Below, piece after piece: positions 23,459 through 34,077 of a stretch of 64,000 nt of DNA; position 1 is the stretch's first letter; the number at the start of each line of letters is the position of its first letter. The notes beneath the pieces are model-generated. The model was not told the DNA's origin and did not search any database. It worked only from the letters and a program-made list of their open reading frames with translations. The stretch comes from Haliotis asinina (Eukaryota; Mollusca; Gastropoda; Lepetellida; Haliotidae): contig NC_090280.1 in assembly GCF_037392515.1 (NCBI RefSeq), positions 61,145,504-61,209,503 on the forward strand. The letters are read 5' to 3'. The translations under genes were made by a program, and so were the position numbers.

Positions 23459-25067
23459 TTAATTGAGCTTGTTAATCTGCTGTTTGAGATAGGTTGCAGA
23501 TTGCCCGTAGGACAGCAATTTGGTGGCCAGTTCCCATAGAATAACGAGGTTTGACCCCGCATTGCTGCCCTGTCGTGTGCCTAGTTTGAGTAAGGCGGCA
23601 CAAACGAACTCAACCAGTGCGTCTGGGATAGTCTGGTTGTGGGCTGCTTGGGTGCTGTCTGTACCTGGAACAGCATGCCTCTCGCCGTTTTGAGGGGTCT
23701 CTACAGTGTTGGGAGCCACTTTTGTTTGGCCTCTTTTGCCCCTTTTGCCTCTTGGCCTTCTCCGCTTGGGTTTGGTTTTACCCTCACCCTTGACACTGGT
23801 TGCCGTAGTGTCGTTACGATTCCGTGGTTTTGGCGGTTGACTTATCCACATTTCCCGCCTTACCGCTTCCCTTAACAGCTTGCGTGTGCTTTTGTTTTTG
23901 TAAAGTCTCCGTGTTTAGACTTTTTCTTTTTGTCTGCCTGCTCCTGCAGGAGTTCGAGAGGGCTGAGTGCCCTTGAACGTTGCAGTTCCTGCAATAGGGT
24001 GAGCAATTGCCCTTGCAGACACTCTCTGGCTTGGAGCATGTCCTGCATTTTGCCTCATTGCGGCAATTTGCCTTCACATTTCCATAGCAGAGACACTTCA
24101 CGCACCGCTTGGGTCGCTTAAGGTAGGGTAGTGTTGCCACTACCTTACCTGCCACTGTAATCGTCTCTGGCACCTGTGTGCCTATTACGGTGAGTATTAC
24201 TACTTGTGTTTTTCCCTTGGCTTTTAATCCTATACATGATAATAGGATCGCGCTTGGTTGGGTCGATTATTTTTTTGTGCTGCTGGTCGCTAATCTTTTT
24301 ATCTAGATGCACCGCGCATCTGGTTTGAGAGACCCACCCTGGCACTTTCCATATTATAGTTTCACCAAGGATTTTGTTGGGGAGGCGTAAAGATACATTT
24401 ACGTTGTTGCCGCTAACAACGTATCCCCTGTTTGCTTTGTTTATTTTGTGGATGGAGATGGACTTACTAAGCTCCTCCTTAAGGGCTTGGGCAGAGACCC
24501 TGCTGGTGAGGGTGAGGTTGTAGTCTTTACAGTAGACTAGCCTCTCCCACGCCAGCTGTTTCGGAGGATTAACCTTAGCCGGAGCTTTGGTTTGTTTAGC
24601 GGTTTCCTTGGATCCCTTAGCGTTCCTGATCCAAAGCTCGTTGATCTGCTCCCTTTCCGACAAGCTAAGCCCGCTAAAGCTGATTTCCCTTGAGGCAATT
24701 TCATCGCGGCTTGCGCGTATGAGAAGTTTGCCGTGGCAAACTTTCTCTTTTTGGGGCTCTCAGTTTCTGGGCTGAAATGTAGCTTTGTCTTCCCGGGACG
24801 GAGCTGGGCAAGTTCTCCGTTTTTTAGATCAGAGGTATCTCTGATGGGGTTGGGCATTCCCCTCTGAGGGATGGGCATTCCCTCGTTTTCGGACTCAGAG
24901 TCCATTTCTACATTTGGTGGGGTAGTCACGGCTACCCCTATGCGTGTATGTTGGCCCCGAGAGCTGGGGATCGAATCCTGGCTAGGGGGCGGCATTTCCC
25001 CATTACGTCCAGTTGCCTCTCCGGGAGCAGACACGGCTGCTTCCCCTGCTTTGTTGGGAATAGTCAC
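23459..25067 (-). pseudogene. LINE gag/ORF1 with zinc knuckles (broken into four frames)
   Basis: Overlapping minus-strand frames at 25067-24537, 24663-24145, 24173-23814 and 23851-23459. The third has three CCHC-like knuckles: CVKCLCYGNVKANC, CRTCSKPESVCKGNC and CRNCNVQGHSALSNSC. The last is strongly basic (KPKRRRPRGKRGKRG). This is typical of I/Jockey-type nucleic-acid-binding ORF1 proteins. The frame changes show decay. Confidence 0.8.
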
Positions 25068-25485
25068 GGCTATTCCCTTTTTGTAACAGCGAGCTCCTCC
25101 TCGCTTCCTCTCCCTTCTTCTCTCTCTCTTTGGGGAGCGGACACGGCCACTCCCCTGCGTTTTGGGGTGGTCACGGCCACTCCCTTCATGTTTGGGGTGG
25201 ACACGCCACCCCCTTCTTCTCCTTGCAGGGAGTGGACACGCCCACTCCCGTTTCCTCGCCTTGGGGAATAGTCACGGCCATTCCCTTTCCACTGGGGGTG
25301 GCCACGTTCTCTCACTATGGGGTACGGACACAGCCGTCCCTTTCCGCCTCGCATTTGTGGTGGTCACGGCCACCCCCTCTCCCTCACCACTGGAAGTGGA
25401 CACGGCCGCTCCCTCCTTGTCACCATAGGGAGTGGACACGGCCACTTCCTTCCCTTCACCATGGGGGACGGACACGGCTAACCCT
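24919..25485. repeat. Array of about 13 short hairpins with co-varying arms and constant loop
   Basis: Modules of 20-24 bp have a 7-9 bp arm, a loop of the form (A/T/G)CACGG, and a complementary arm. Examples are arms GGGGTAG/CTACCCC at 24919-24938, GGGAATAG/CTATTCCC at 25056-25077 and GGGAGTGG/CCACTCCC at 25228-25249. Others include 25023-25045, 25132-25155, 25264-25285 and 25428-25449. Module starts are roughly 26-38 bp apart and not always a multiple of three. The array overlaps the 5' part of the decayed LINE's gag region, where it reads as repeated G-V-A-V-(S/T)-T-P-like peptides. Confidence 0.85.
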
Positions 25486-25799
25486 ATTTACAGCCCGCTG
25501 GCGGACCTCGGTGGGGAACTGCATTAGCGAGACTTCGGTCTTTTGGTATTGACCCTTTACAAGCAAGAAGTGTGCTTTTGAAATTACGATAATTACGGAA
25601 TAGGGTGCCATAGGGTAACAAAGTATATATAAAGTATATATGGGCATAAAGTTGACACCATCCTCTTTACGCTGATGCACATAAAAATAGACATAAGAAA
25701 ACATATCAAGCGTAAAGTGCAGGTAACTGACTTCAAACTGCCTTACAATACTGGGTTGGTACACTTTAAATTCCAACAATTTTATACTAGTAATAGCTA

Positions 25800-26414
25800 A
25801 GTGTACCAACCGATCTGTTTTGTGGTTAAAGGTAAACCCGTCCCACATCATAACAGAGCCCCCTCCATAACGATCATGCTGTTTGATGGGGCAGGCACTG
25901 TGACGTTCCCCAACGCGTCTCCAAACTCGAATTCGACCGTCATTATGGTCTAGTGTGTACCTGCTCTCATCACTAAACACGGTGACGTACGGTTCTTCCT
26001 CCATGGTTCCGTTCCCACTGCAGTCTCAAGCGCTTGTGTTGCTCAGTCATTTTGATTCCAACCAATGGACGGTGGCTCTTTAGACCAGCCGATTTTAGAC
26101 GATTACGTGCTGTACGTGAACAAATTCTGACGTTTGTTCTTCGCCTGAATTTCGCATTGACTTTGGACGAAGATTTGAACCTGTCTCGCAGAGCAATAAG
26201 GCGTAGGGTCCAGTCATCCCATGGGTTTTTTCTTTTTCCGACCCCGACCACGCCTCATTTTGACGTCACCAGTCGCTTTATAGAGATTACAAAGTCTGGA
26301 TATCACGGTAACAGACTTTGGAAAAGTTGTTGCAACCTGTCGCAATGAGCTTCCACCATTAACCATGCCAATTGCCTCCCATTTCTGTGCCAAAGTTAAG
26401 TACTGTCTCGCCAT
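25800..26414 (-). pseudogene. Tc1-type transposase relic, truncated
   Basis: An ATG at 26414 starts MARQYLTLAQKWEAIGMVNG, a helix-turn-helix N-terminus. After a frameshift come DRFKSSSKVNAKFRRRTNVR and RLKSAGLKSHRPLVGIKM, then VFSDESRYTLDHNDGRIRVW with the first catalytic Asp and YGGGSVMMWDGF. Homology fades after about 25800, so the second Asp and the C-terminus are missing. The LINE-associated hairpin array begins about 300 bp further on. Confidence 0.82.
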
Positions 26415-26679
26415 GTTGACAATGTTTTTAACAGTTGTGTTTGACAGTACACATACATGTCACGTGTAAATCTAAGTGCATGTAACGTGCATGGAAAGCA
26501 GTATGGTGAGTTTGAGTGAACTGCTCTTCACGAAAACGATAATACACGGCGCTGAAGTTTGTAAACAGAAATTTTGAATTGCCCTAAGAAACGTGCGTTC
26601 CGTTATACTTTTCCATGAGTATACATATTTGTAATTACTTTTCTTTTGTGCAAGAACAATAACAACAAAAACGACATAA

Positions 26680-27209
26680 GATATGCCTGCACTAGTTCTA
26701 CATGTACAATTTTACTGGTATCCAATTTCATTAGGGTGTAAGAGCAAACCTTAGTATTGTGGCCTGGAGTTTCTGCCCTTCCATTTCCACCCAGGACGAG
26801 AGGTTCCTCTGTGAATCGAATTTCGTCTAGAAGCATCCTTTGTTCTTCTTTCCATACACTTTCATTTACTGGGTGTAGCAGGGTCCTCTGATGGTTGAAG
26901 AAAGTCCTAAAACACATTCCAAGGTACTGCAGCATTAGGAGTGTTTGTCTTGGCAGGGATCCAGAAAACAGAGAAGAATGTTCGGAGCTGGAATGTTCTT
27001 TATGTACGGTTGACTATCCCAACAACGAGAGAAAGAGCAATACTGACAGAACTGATGAATGGATAAAAAAACTTCCAACACGTCTTTTTTACTGATGTTT
27101 TCACATTACATGCAGGACATGAGGTGAACAGTTCCAATATGCAACTCTCAAAGACAAGGAACATCTCTTTTTCTTGTGAGGACGACTTGAGACTGGAAGT
27201 GTGTTTCAA
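26680..27209 (-). pseudogene. Relic of a transposase-like gene (G-D-G-R...SPG type)
   Basis: The minus-strand frame 27209-27000 contains LELFTSCPACNVKTSVKKTC. The frame 26935-26690 contains VWKEEQRMLLDEI, then VLGGNGRAETPGHNTKVCSY and TLMKLDTSKIVHVELVQ. This resembles animal transposase-derived proteins with a conserved G-D-G-R-x-D-S-P-G-H block. Here the expected acidic residue is Asn (GGNGR). I associate this family with Kolobok/THAP-type elements, but that name is uncertain. A possible upstream piece is near 28140-28280 on the same strand. Confidence 0.45.
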
Positions 27210-27810
27210 ATTGTCAGGAATGAATTAATCACACAATAAACAATGAAAGAATTCTCGTGTTCATTATTGCATTATTCATTATTAGGATGTTATTTTTTTA
27301 TAACTCTATAGATATTGTCCTTGTGTAAACGCATAGAATGATGGAAATTGTTTTGCACCTGTTGAGTGCCTGGCGTCTACTGTCCATAGCCAGTTATTGC
27401 ATCATTCTGTGCTTAGGTAAGGCCAATTTTATATCGTGTTTAACAAAATCTCCAGCCGTACCTGATCCAGTTTTAAAAAATCACTGATTGTCACCCTGCA
27501 CCCAAAACAAAACAACACATTATTCATGGGTTTGCACCAACAAAATACACTGTCTCCATACCTTTCCCAATAATTATTATTTTTCACATGTTGCTTTTGA
27601 GGGGTTGGCAGAATTGCAAACCATGTTTTCAAGGATGTGTAGCATTAGATATACTAATTTCATTGTTAGAAAATGCTCAGTTAGAAAACTGAAATGTTTT
27701 AAATGTTGATTGTCACAGACAAACTCAATGTCTGTTATATTGACACCTATGAGTCTGCCTGCCTGTCTGACAATATACAATACACATTTTCAATCACTGA
27801 CCGTAGGAAA

Positions 27811-28140
27811 TTTGAACTTAACACCTTTCAGACAACACACCATAAACAAAGCACATTGATTTATGGCTTGTGCAACTGTTGTCTGCCTCTGTCGCATTAT
27901 GTAATTTTATGGACAGTCAGGTGTGCTACATGACATGTCATGGTGTCTGTTGATTACAAAATGTGCACATGTTGTCTATTTTGAACTTTACACCTTTCAG
28001 GTTACACACCATAAACAAAACACATTGATTTATGGCTTGTGCAACTGTTGTCTGCCTCTGTCACATTATGTAATTACATGGACAGGCAGGTGTGTTACAT
28101 GTACACATGACTTGTTATGGTGTCTGTCGATTACAAAATG
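27811..28140. repeat. Tandem duplication, two units of about 155-160 bp
   Basis: Copies at 27811-27963 and 27980-28140 share 'cacattgatttatggcttg', 'tgcaactgttgtctgcctct' and the ending 'gattacaaaatg'. They differ mainly by a few substitutions and a short insertion in the second copy. Confidence 0.88.
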
Positions 28141-28551
28141 TTATACATACAGGTACCTTTGCACTCAGATTTCACCGATGTCTGGATTGCAGTCGACCTC
28201 TTGCAGACATGTCCTCTCTTCGAAGTCTCTGACTCTTTCAGAATTTTATTCGATGGTGGCAGACTAACTGCTGACTCCTAATAAAGAAAAGTAAAAGTCA
28301 ACATTGAAATAGGAAAACTTTTTCTTGGCGAGAATAAGCCACATACAAGCGCACATTACACGAATGTACATATACTGGTAACTAGTGTGAAGCGTCGTGA
28401 GTTCCTTATACCCGGAGAGAGTATGTTTGAACAATTGACTTGCCTTGCATGTGTTTGCGACACTAACTTGTTGATGAAAGACACGCTCACTTTTTCACGA
28501 TCACCTGTTGTCATCACTGTTTGATAGTTGTTTAAAAACACACACCTCTGA

Positions 28552-28680
28552 TGAGTGAGTGTGGTTTTACGCAACTTTTAGCAGTCATGCAGCAGTATCA
28601 TGGCGGGGGACATCCGAAATGGTCTTCACGTATTTTATCCTTGATGGGATTTGAACACGGACCATTCGGCAACACAAACA
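28552..28680 (-). repeat. tRNA-headed SINE (second family), partial copy
   Basis: Starting from a GAGT tail, 'gtgtggttttacgcaactttt' and 'gcagtatcatggcggggga' match the copy at 48526-48693, followed by a B-box-like 'gatgggatttgaacac'. It is diverged. Confidence 0.55.
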
Positions 28681-29046
28681 TCACTCATGATGAAATGGAA
28701 TTCGTACACTTGTCTTTTGGCTGTCGTGTGGTAATGGGAAAGATTTTGTTCCTCTTCCTCAAAACTTACCACGTTCATACCACCAGTTGTTTTTCAGAGA
28801 ACCAATCTTCATATTGAATTTTACCTGAAGCATATCACTGACGGGATTTGGATTCGTAGGACTCTTCACCCAAAATTCACCATAGTTGATTCAAAAAGTA
28901 ATAGTGCAGGTTTTTTATATTCTTTCCGATATCACAGGCGGGATGGGGTCCAAAAAAGACCAAAACAAATGCACAAAAAACACACACAACCATCTACAGT
29001 CATGCGCACAGAGACACACACTCCTTGTATAACATTGGTATTATAG

Positions 29047-29562
29047 GTCGACACGTGACGTTGCGGGCTAGTGTCCTTTCCTGTACTGGTCATAGGGAGG
29101 AACCACTCAGAAGCATGAGTGAGTTGAGTTTTACGCCGCACTCAGCCATATTCCAGCTATATGGCGGCGGTCTGTAAATAATCGAGTCTGGACCAGACAA
29201 TCCAGTGATCAACAACATAAGCATCGATCTGCACAATTGGGAACTGATGACATGTGTCAACTAAGTCAGCAAGCCTGACCACCCGATCCCGTTAGTCGCC
29301 TCTTACAAGCTGAGTCGCCTTCTATGGCAAGCATGGGTTGCTGAAGGCCTATTCTACCCCGTGACCTTCACGGGTTCACTCAGAAGCATTGGCGAGTGTA
29401 TGAAGAATAGCCTGAACACCACAACAGTGGGGAAAGTGGACTGGAACACTTATGATTATTCCTGTTGGTCACATACAGACATATATTCAAAGGAATTTGT
29501 ACCTGCAGACGATAAAACCATACAACTAGTGAAAGCCCAGCCGTGCAAAATGACCAGAAGCA
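29047..29562 (+). pseudogene. Copy of PAN gene module 3 exon, split by a SINE
   Basis: After a conserved acceptor (ggtattatag) the frame reads GRHVTLRASVLSCTGHREE, P-L-R-S, then is interrupted at 29116/29117 and resumes as IGECMKNSLNTTTVGKVDWN and SCWSHTDIY, to a conserved donor (agca|gtaagttg). Without the insert the exon is 243 bp, against 240 bp in module 3 (6255-6494). The identity to GECMTSSLNTTTVGKVDW is strong. The insert is a minus-strand SINE with a 13-bp target duplication. The copy is on the strand opposite the intact gene. Confidence 0.88.
29117..29376 (-). repeat. Main SINE inserted in a PAN-like exon
   Basis: A full-length copy with a short GAGT tail on the left and the acccgtgaag start on the right. 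The perfect 13-bp duplication cactcagaagcat is at 29104-29116 and 29377-29389. The insertion point is inside coding sequence of the duplicated module 3 exon. Confidence 0.93.
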
Positions 29563-29750
29563 GTAAGTTGCTTATGTAGCTTCGCAAAAAGAAAAATAGG
29601 AAAACATTCTTTTATTTATGTGGCAGGTTACGCACCAATGAAATATCAAATGAGAATCGATGCCATTGTCGAGGCGAATACTACATAGGACAAGGTTGAT
29701 ACTTTATATAAGCTTCCTTTCAAAAGTTTAGACTCACTATAGGTTATGTG

Positions 29751-29763
29751 TGCGCACACACGC

Positions 29764-29795
<32 letters not shown>

Positions 29796-29796
29796 C
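29751..29796. repeat. (CA)n microsatellite
   Basis: A simple CA run of about 45 bp with a few CG interruptions near its start. It has no further significance that I can see. Confidence 0.95.
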
Positions 29797-30012
29797 TTGG
29801 GTGTATCATTTTGTTCAGAATTCCCCAAATTTCACTGTTCTGTTCCCACTGATATATTCCAAACTCAAATATAGTAGCCACACAAAGAAACTGTGCATTG
29901 TCAAAACAATGTATGAAAACAATGTGAAACGTACATATAAACTTTAATTGACGGATCATGCGGGGAAATTCAATCATAATGACGTCACGAGTCCACAAGT
30001 CAAACGGCCATG

Positions 30013-30825
30013 TCACAAGCTACACCATCGAAGAACAAGGGCGTTATCTGGGGAAGATGAGGAAGACGGCGTAGACGTCGATCCATCTCGTCCAAACATG
30101 CTATGTCGGGGAGAGATCCTGTGAATCTGCAGGCTAAGACAGTAAATCAACGCTGTGGAAATCCATAGGAACGATGCCTTCTGAGAACGGGCATGTTGGA
30201 ATGTTATCCCAGGAGCATGACGTTGCAGAAAAGGAACTGCCACAGGTCGAAGAATCTGATCCCTGAAGACCAAACCCGTTAAATTGCCCTGCACAATCAA
30301 TAAAGGATTTCTTTGGTGTGCTGTTATTCCACCCCAAATCATCACGGAATCACCAGCAAAGCGATTCCTCTCCAAGACACATGCCTGTGCATAACTTTCT
30401 CCCACGCGTCTGTTGGCACGTTGACGTCCATCACTATGGGAAATGTTAAACCTGGACTCATCTGTAAAAACGACATTTCTCCACCAAAACGGTGATGACG
30501 TAAACGTTGTCGAACTGTGGTTGGGTGAACACGGCGAAGTCCTGGGATGGTCTCGGGCAGTCATCACAGCAGTCTGAAACCTGTGGCGAAGATTGGTCAC
30601 CCCTATCCATCTGTCCTGTCTTGGCGTTGTTACACGTGGACGTCCAGAACGTGGCCAATCAATGACGTCATTTGTGTTCTGGTAGCGTCTCACCAGTGCA
30701 GAAATGGTGTTCCGGTGGTAGCGGAAATGTGCAGCCAGTTGTCGTTGAGACATTCTCCCACGGACCATCCAAGTGGCTTCATGATAGGACGAAACTAATG
30801 ACGTCACGGAACGTGGCATGTCCAT
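30013..30825 (-). pseudogene. Tc1-type transposase relic with internal deletion
   Basis: A 270-codon frame opening MDMPRSVTSLVSSYHEATWM. It contains RPRSGRPRVTTPRQDRWIGV, VVFTDESRFNISHSDGRQR (first catalytic Asp) and FAGDSVMIWGGITAHQRN. Between the DNA-binding part and the catalytic part about 40-50 residues appear to be missing. After ITFQHA the usual QDNARPH block is lost and the frame shifts; a SPD-like C-terminal remnant is readable in another frame. It is about 70 residues shorter than a usual Tc1 transposase and should be inactive. It shares the RPRSGRPRVTTP motif with the relic at 11.8 kb, so the two are related elements. Confidence 0.85.
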
Positions 30826-31048
30826 GCATGTTCGATCTACACAGGTTTGATAAATTCAGATTTTAATATTTTTTATGCACAGTTTCTTTATGTGCCTAGT
30901 ATACCATGAATTTTCAGAATGTTCGGATAACGCATTTGCTCAAATATTACACTCCTTACGTTAATAGTTGGGGGTAAAGTGACTAAAAGAATTGTTTCAC
31001 GCTAAGAATGTGTAATAAAGTAGCCGATACTTGTTTAATGCCCTCAAG

Positions 31049-31280
31049 TGAGTGAGTGAGTGAGTGAGTGAGTTTAGTTTTACGTCGCACTTAGCAATAT
31101 TCCAGCTATATGGCGACGGTCTGTAAATAATCGAGTCTGGACCAGACAATCCAGTGATCAACAACATGAGCATCGATCTGCGCAATTGGGAACCGATGAC
31201 ATGTGTCAACCAAGTCAGCTAGTCTGACCACCCGATCCCGTTAGTCGCCTCTTACGACAAGCATAGTCACCTTTTATGGC
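31049..31280 (-). repeat. Main SINE, 5'-truncated copy with target-site duplication
   Basis: A long GAGT tail is on the left; the right side stops at 'ccttttatggc', about 40 bp short of the full SINE 5' end. The perfect 12-bp duplication aatgccctcaag is at 31037-31048 and 31281-31292. A 5' truncation with an intact duplication is the signature of target-primed reverse transcription. Confidence 0.92.
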
Positions 31281-31292
31281 AATGCCCTCAAG

Positions 31293-32270
31293 AATATTAT
31301 AGCTGGTGAAGCTTTCTTTGAGAAATGGACAATCCATCAGCACTGCTTCAGATCGACAGGTTACAATGACACGCTATCAACCAATTCAAGTCAAAGAAAA
31401 TCAGCAAATGGTGCATTTGGCTGTGTCTTAGGCATAGCATAGATAAATGTGGACAATTCTGTTTGGGAATCCCAACATCGAGAAATGTTGGCGACACCTT
31501 ATGGTAATGATATATGTTATGGGCTGTACGGCTCCACGTGCTGTTATCGAAGCCGTATGGAGAGCAAATGATGCAGCCGGTTTGAAATGTAAAAACGTAT
31601 TGGCATAAACCTAAATGTCGCAGTTGTAGAGAAATATTTACGTCATTCTGACTTTATGTCACAATATGATTTGAATGACGTCACCACTGCTGATGACACA
31701 ACAAAGCGATTGTTTGTGATGCTTCTATGTGTCTATACGCATCGAGTAGTCTTGCAGTATCCGGGAATCGTATACCATTTGATCGTGTTTGATCATCAGA
31801 TTACAGAACATTTTGGCATGAAGTGCATGCGGACCCATTTTTTTGTAAATAACTCTTCATCCAATGATCCAATGAAAATCATGAAAATCAACAATCTGCA
31901 AATAGCAACAGGCAACCGCTTCAAGATGTTTTGATCTATCTGCTGTTTTGATGAAACGATACTGAATGATTTTCAAGCTGGGCTCCAGAAACGAATCTTA
32001 CTTGACTTTGACGTTTCAATGTTCCAGTCTTCTGCCACACATGTAAAGACATAAGTGTATGGAGTGGAGACCATATAGACCTATTAAGGTATACGCATTA
32101 GCGTATGTACATATATCTTTATTCTAAAATAGAAACAACGTTCCTGCCAATCAGGGTTCCTAGGATAGACAGGGTTCTGTCAATATCTAGCATTGGCAAA
32201 AATGTGATTCGTCTCCGAACCTGAAAAGATCCGGGTACATTTTTATCTTCAGTAACTCACGATTGTCGCT
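31293..32270. other. Gene-free stretch
   Basis: A 92-codon plus frame at 31656-31934 has no recognisable motif. Otherwise AT-rich anonymous DNA. Confidence 0.4.
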
Positions 32271-32279
32271 AATTGCGTA

Positions 32280-32393
32280 AATCGATGTTTTTGCTGTTGA
32301 TCACCGGATGCTCTGGTTCAAACTTGATTATTTACAGAGTCGCCGAAGACGGAATACTGCTGAGTGCGGCGTTAACCTATACTCGCTCATTCA
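32280..32393 (+). repeat. Main SINE 3' fragment
   Basis: It contains 'tgttgatcaccggatgctct' and 'gaatactgctgagtgcggcg', matching the 3' half of the main SINE on the plus strand. It is 5'-truncated with a degraded tail. Confidence 0.6.
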
Positions 32394-32540
32394 TTCGTCT
32401 CCGACTTTCTATGACCCATGCAACGTCAGCATCGACCCCCTCAGTGTCACTGACGTTAAGACTACATAATGCATCTACAGACCCACTGTGTTCTGCTGAA
32501 GGTGTTAGAAATGGAGTCCATGTTAAGCATACTACCGTCT

Positions 32541-32815
32541 TAGAGCGAGTGAGTTAAAATTTTAATCTCTCATTGGCAGTGTTTCAGCCATAGCGTGACC
32601 AAAACAAGCATTAAATTCATAATAAATAATAGAACAAGCAAGAAGAATAACACTGAACCATAATTTCAAACACGCTTCCATCTGTAAAATTGGCTTTCAT
32701 AAAATCAGAAATCCGGGTACTTATTAAATATGATAAGCTTAAATTTACTGTGAAGGTTTTGGCACTTATGTATCCGCACATGACGAAAGATTTCTCTGTA
32801 AGCATTACTTCAGGT
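32541..32815 (-). mobile_element. 3'-end fragment of the 35-41 kb LINE family
   Basis: A left-hand GAGT tail is followed by 'cagtgtttcagccatagcgt', and further right by 'cttaaatttactgtgaaggt'. These parallel the 3' UTR of the intact LINE ('tatctcagccatatcgtgac' and 'cttaaatttactgtgaatgt' at 35445-35815). This is a short, old, 5'-truncated copy of the same or a sister family. Confidence 0.65.
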
Positions 32816-34040
32816 TTATATTACCATAAGACGTCTTTTAGAATGAGCTAGTGTTCGTAAATATTTAGCAACATTGCAGTTATAAAATGTGTCTGTACAC
32901 TGTAATGGACCACACTTTATCCAGAGCTGGCCAAGGGCCCATAGTACAAGTAAACGTTGTGGACTTTGAGAGTAAAATAAGTATGATAAATGAATAAACG
33001 ATCCTTTTGTTCTAGAGGGCGATTATTTTCCTTTTGAAATGATGTAAGCGACCGTCAACTTCCCTATAGGTCTGAATCCCGACTCCGTGTGCATTTAAAG
33101 ACAAAACCCTCTCAGCACTGTTGTCATTGACAGCAAAATACCTAGACGGACATGTATGTTTGTGTAATCGCCATGTGGATTTCGAATACGCCATGAAGAA
33201 TAGCTATTCTGGCATAGCATTTCTTATGCATGACATCGAATCAGTTCTTAACTTGTTATGCATTCATGTCTGGTATATAGTTTTCATACTACCGCTGATG
33301 TCAATGTCATACACTAGGAGGTACGCCTACATCTGCATCCTTTATACGGGTTTCATATTGATTTCACATCCGAGACTACAATGACGTAAAGGCAGCGACA
33401 CATCAGTTTCCACAACAGAATGTGTTCGTTCATCCATCCACTGTGCGATTCTATATCATGATCATATGCATGTCCTCATGAATAATTATGAATCATACCA
33501 TGACTTAGTAATTATTGGATTGTGATTGGTTAATCAAAGTCATTCAGAGGTGTATAATGACGGTACATACCGGGCAGCAGAACATGACAGGGCTGTGGAA
33601 CTGTGAAGGGATGGGCACCAGAACATGACTGGGCTATGCAACGGTAAAAGGATCAATACTAGAATATGACAGACTATCACATACTAGTTACAGATGGTGT
33701 TTTCGATGTATAATCCTCAAGATGTTGACTTGTCGGTCAAAGGCAGCCTCTATTTCTACAAAAGCAGTCCAAAGTTCAGATTCAGAGACACTCGTAGTTT
33801 CCAGAGTAGCTCCAAATGCAGTATTATTATGATTACACTGAGTGTCTCTCCCAAATGGTCGTTGTGGGGAATCAGCTCAACAAAGAGACCAAGTTGTAAG
33901 TTGCGTTAACACAAGCTGGTAACTGGTTAAGATTTTCGATTTCATAAATATATATCTAAAACAGAAACAATTAACAGATTATAATTTCTTGATACAAAAT
34001 TGGGGGTGCCCAATAATACCCAACAATAATGAAATGAAAT
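32816..34040. other. Gene-free stretch
   Basis: Frames at 33121-33384 and 33694-33909 are open but have no motif I recognise. The latter ends near a donor-like gtaagttg, yet lacks a convincing acceptor or partner exon. Confidence 0.35.
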
Positions 34041-34044
34041 GACC

Positions 34045-34077
34045 GGGGGGGGGGGGGGGGGGGGGGGGGGAGGGGGG
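34045..34077. repeat. Poly-G tract
   Basis: Twenty-six consecutive G, one A, then six G. Such a run is error-prone in sequencing and can form quadruplex structure. No gene is attached. Confidence 0.95.

Larger units (their letters stand above)
20017..25067 (-). mobile_element. Decayed I-type LINE: gag, endonuclease, RT, RNase H
   Basis: A non-LTR retrotransposon on the minus strand, recognisable by domain order. The gag with zinc knuckles (about 23.46-25.07 kb) is followed by an AP endonuclease (about 22.9-23.43 kb), a reverse transcriptase (about 21.1-22.15 kb) and RNase H (20.02-20.87 kb). Many frameshifts and stops split each ORF, so it is dead. RNase H after the RT, together with a CCHC gag, points to the I superclade. 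It is flanked on both sides by the hairpin arrays described separately. The 3' end could not be fixed; no (CACT)n tail is seen, and the RNase H frame ends earlier than in the element at 35-41 kb. Confidence 0.85.
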
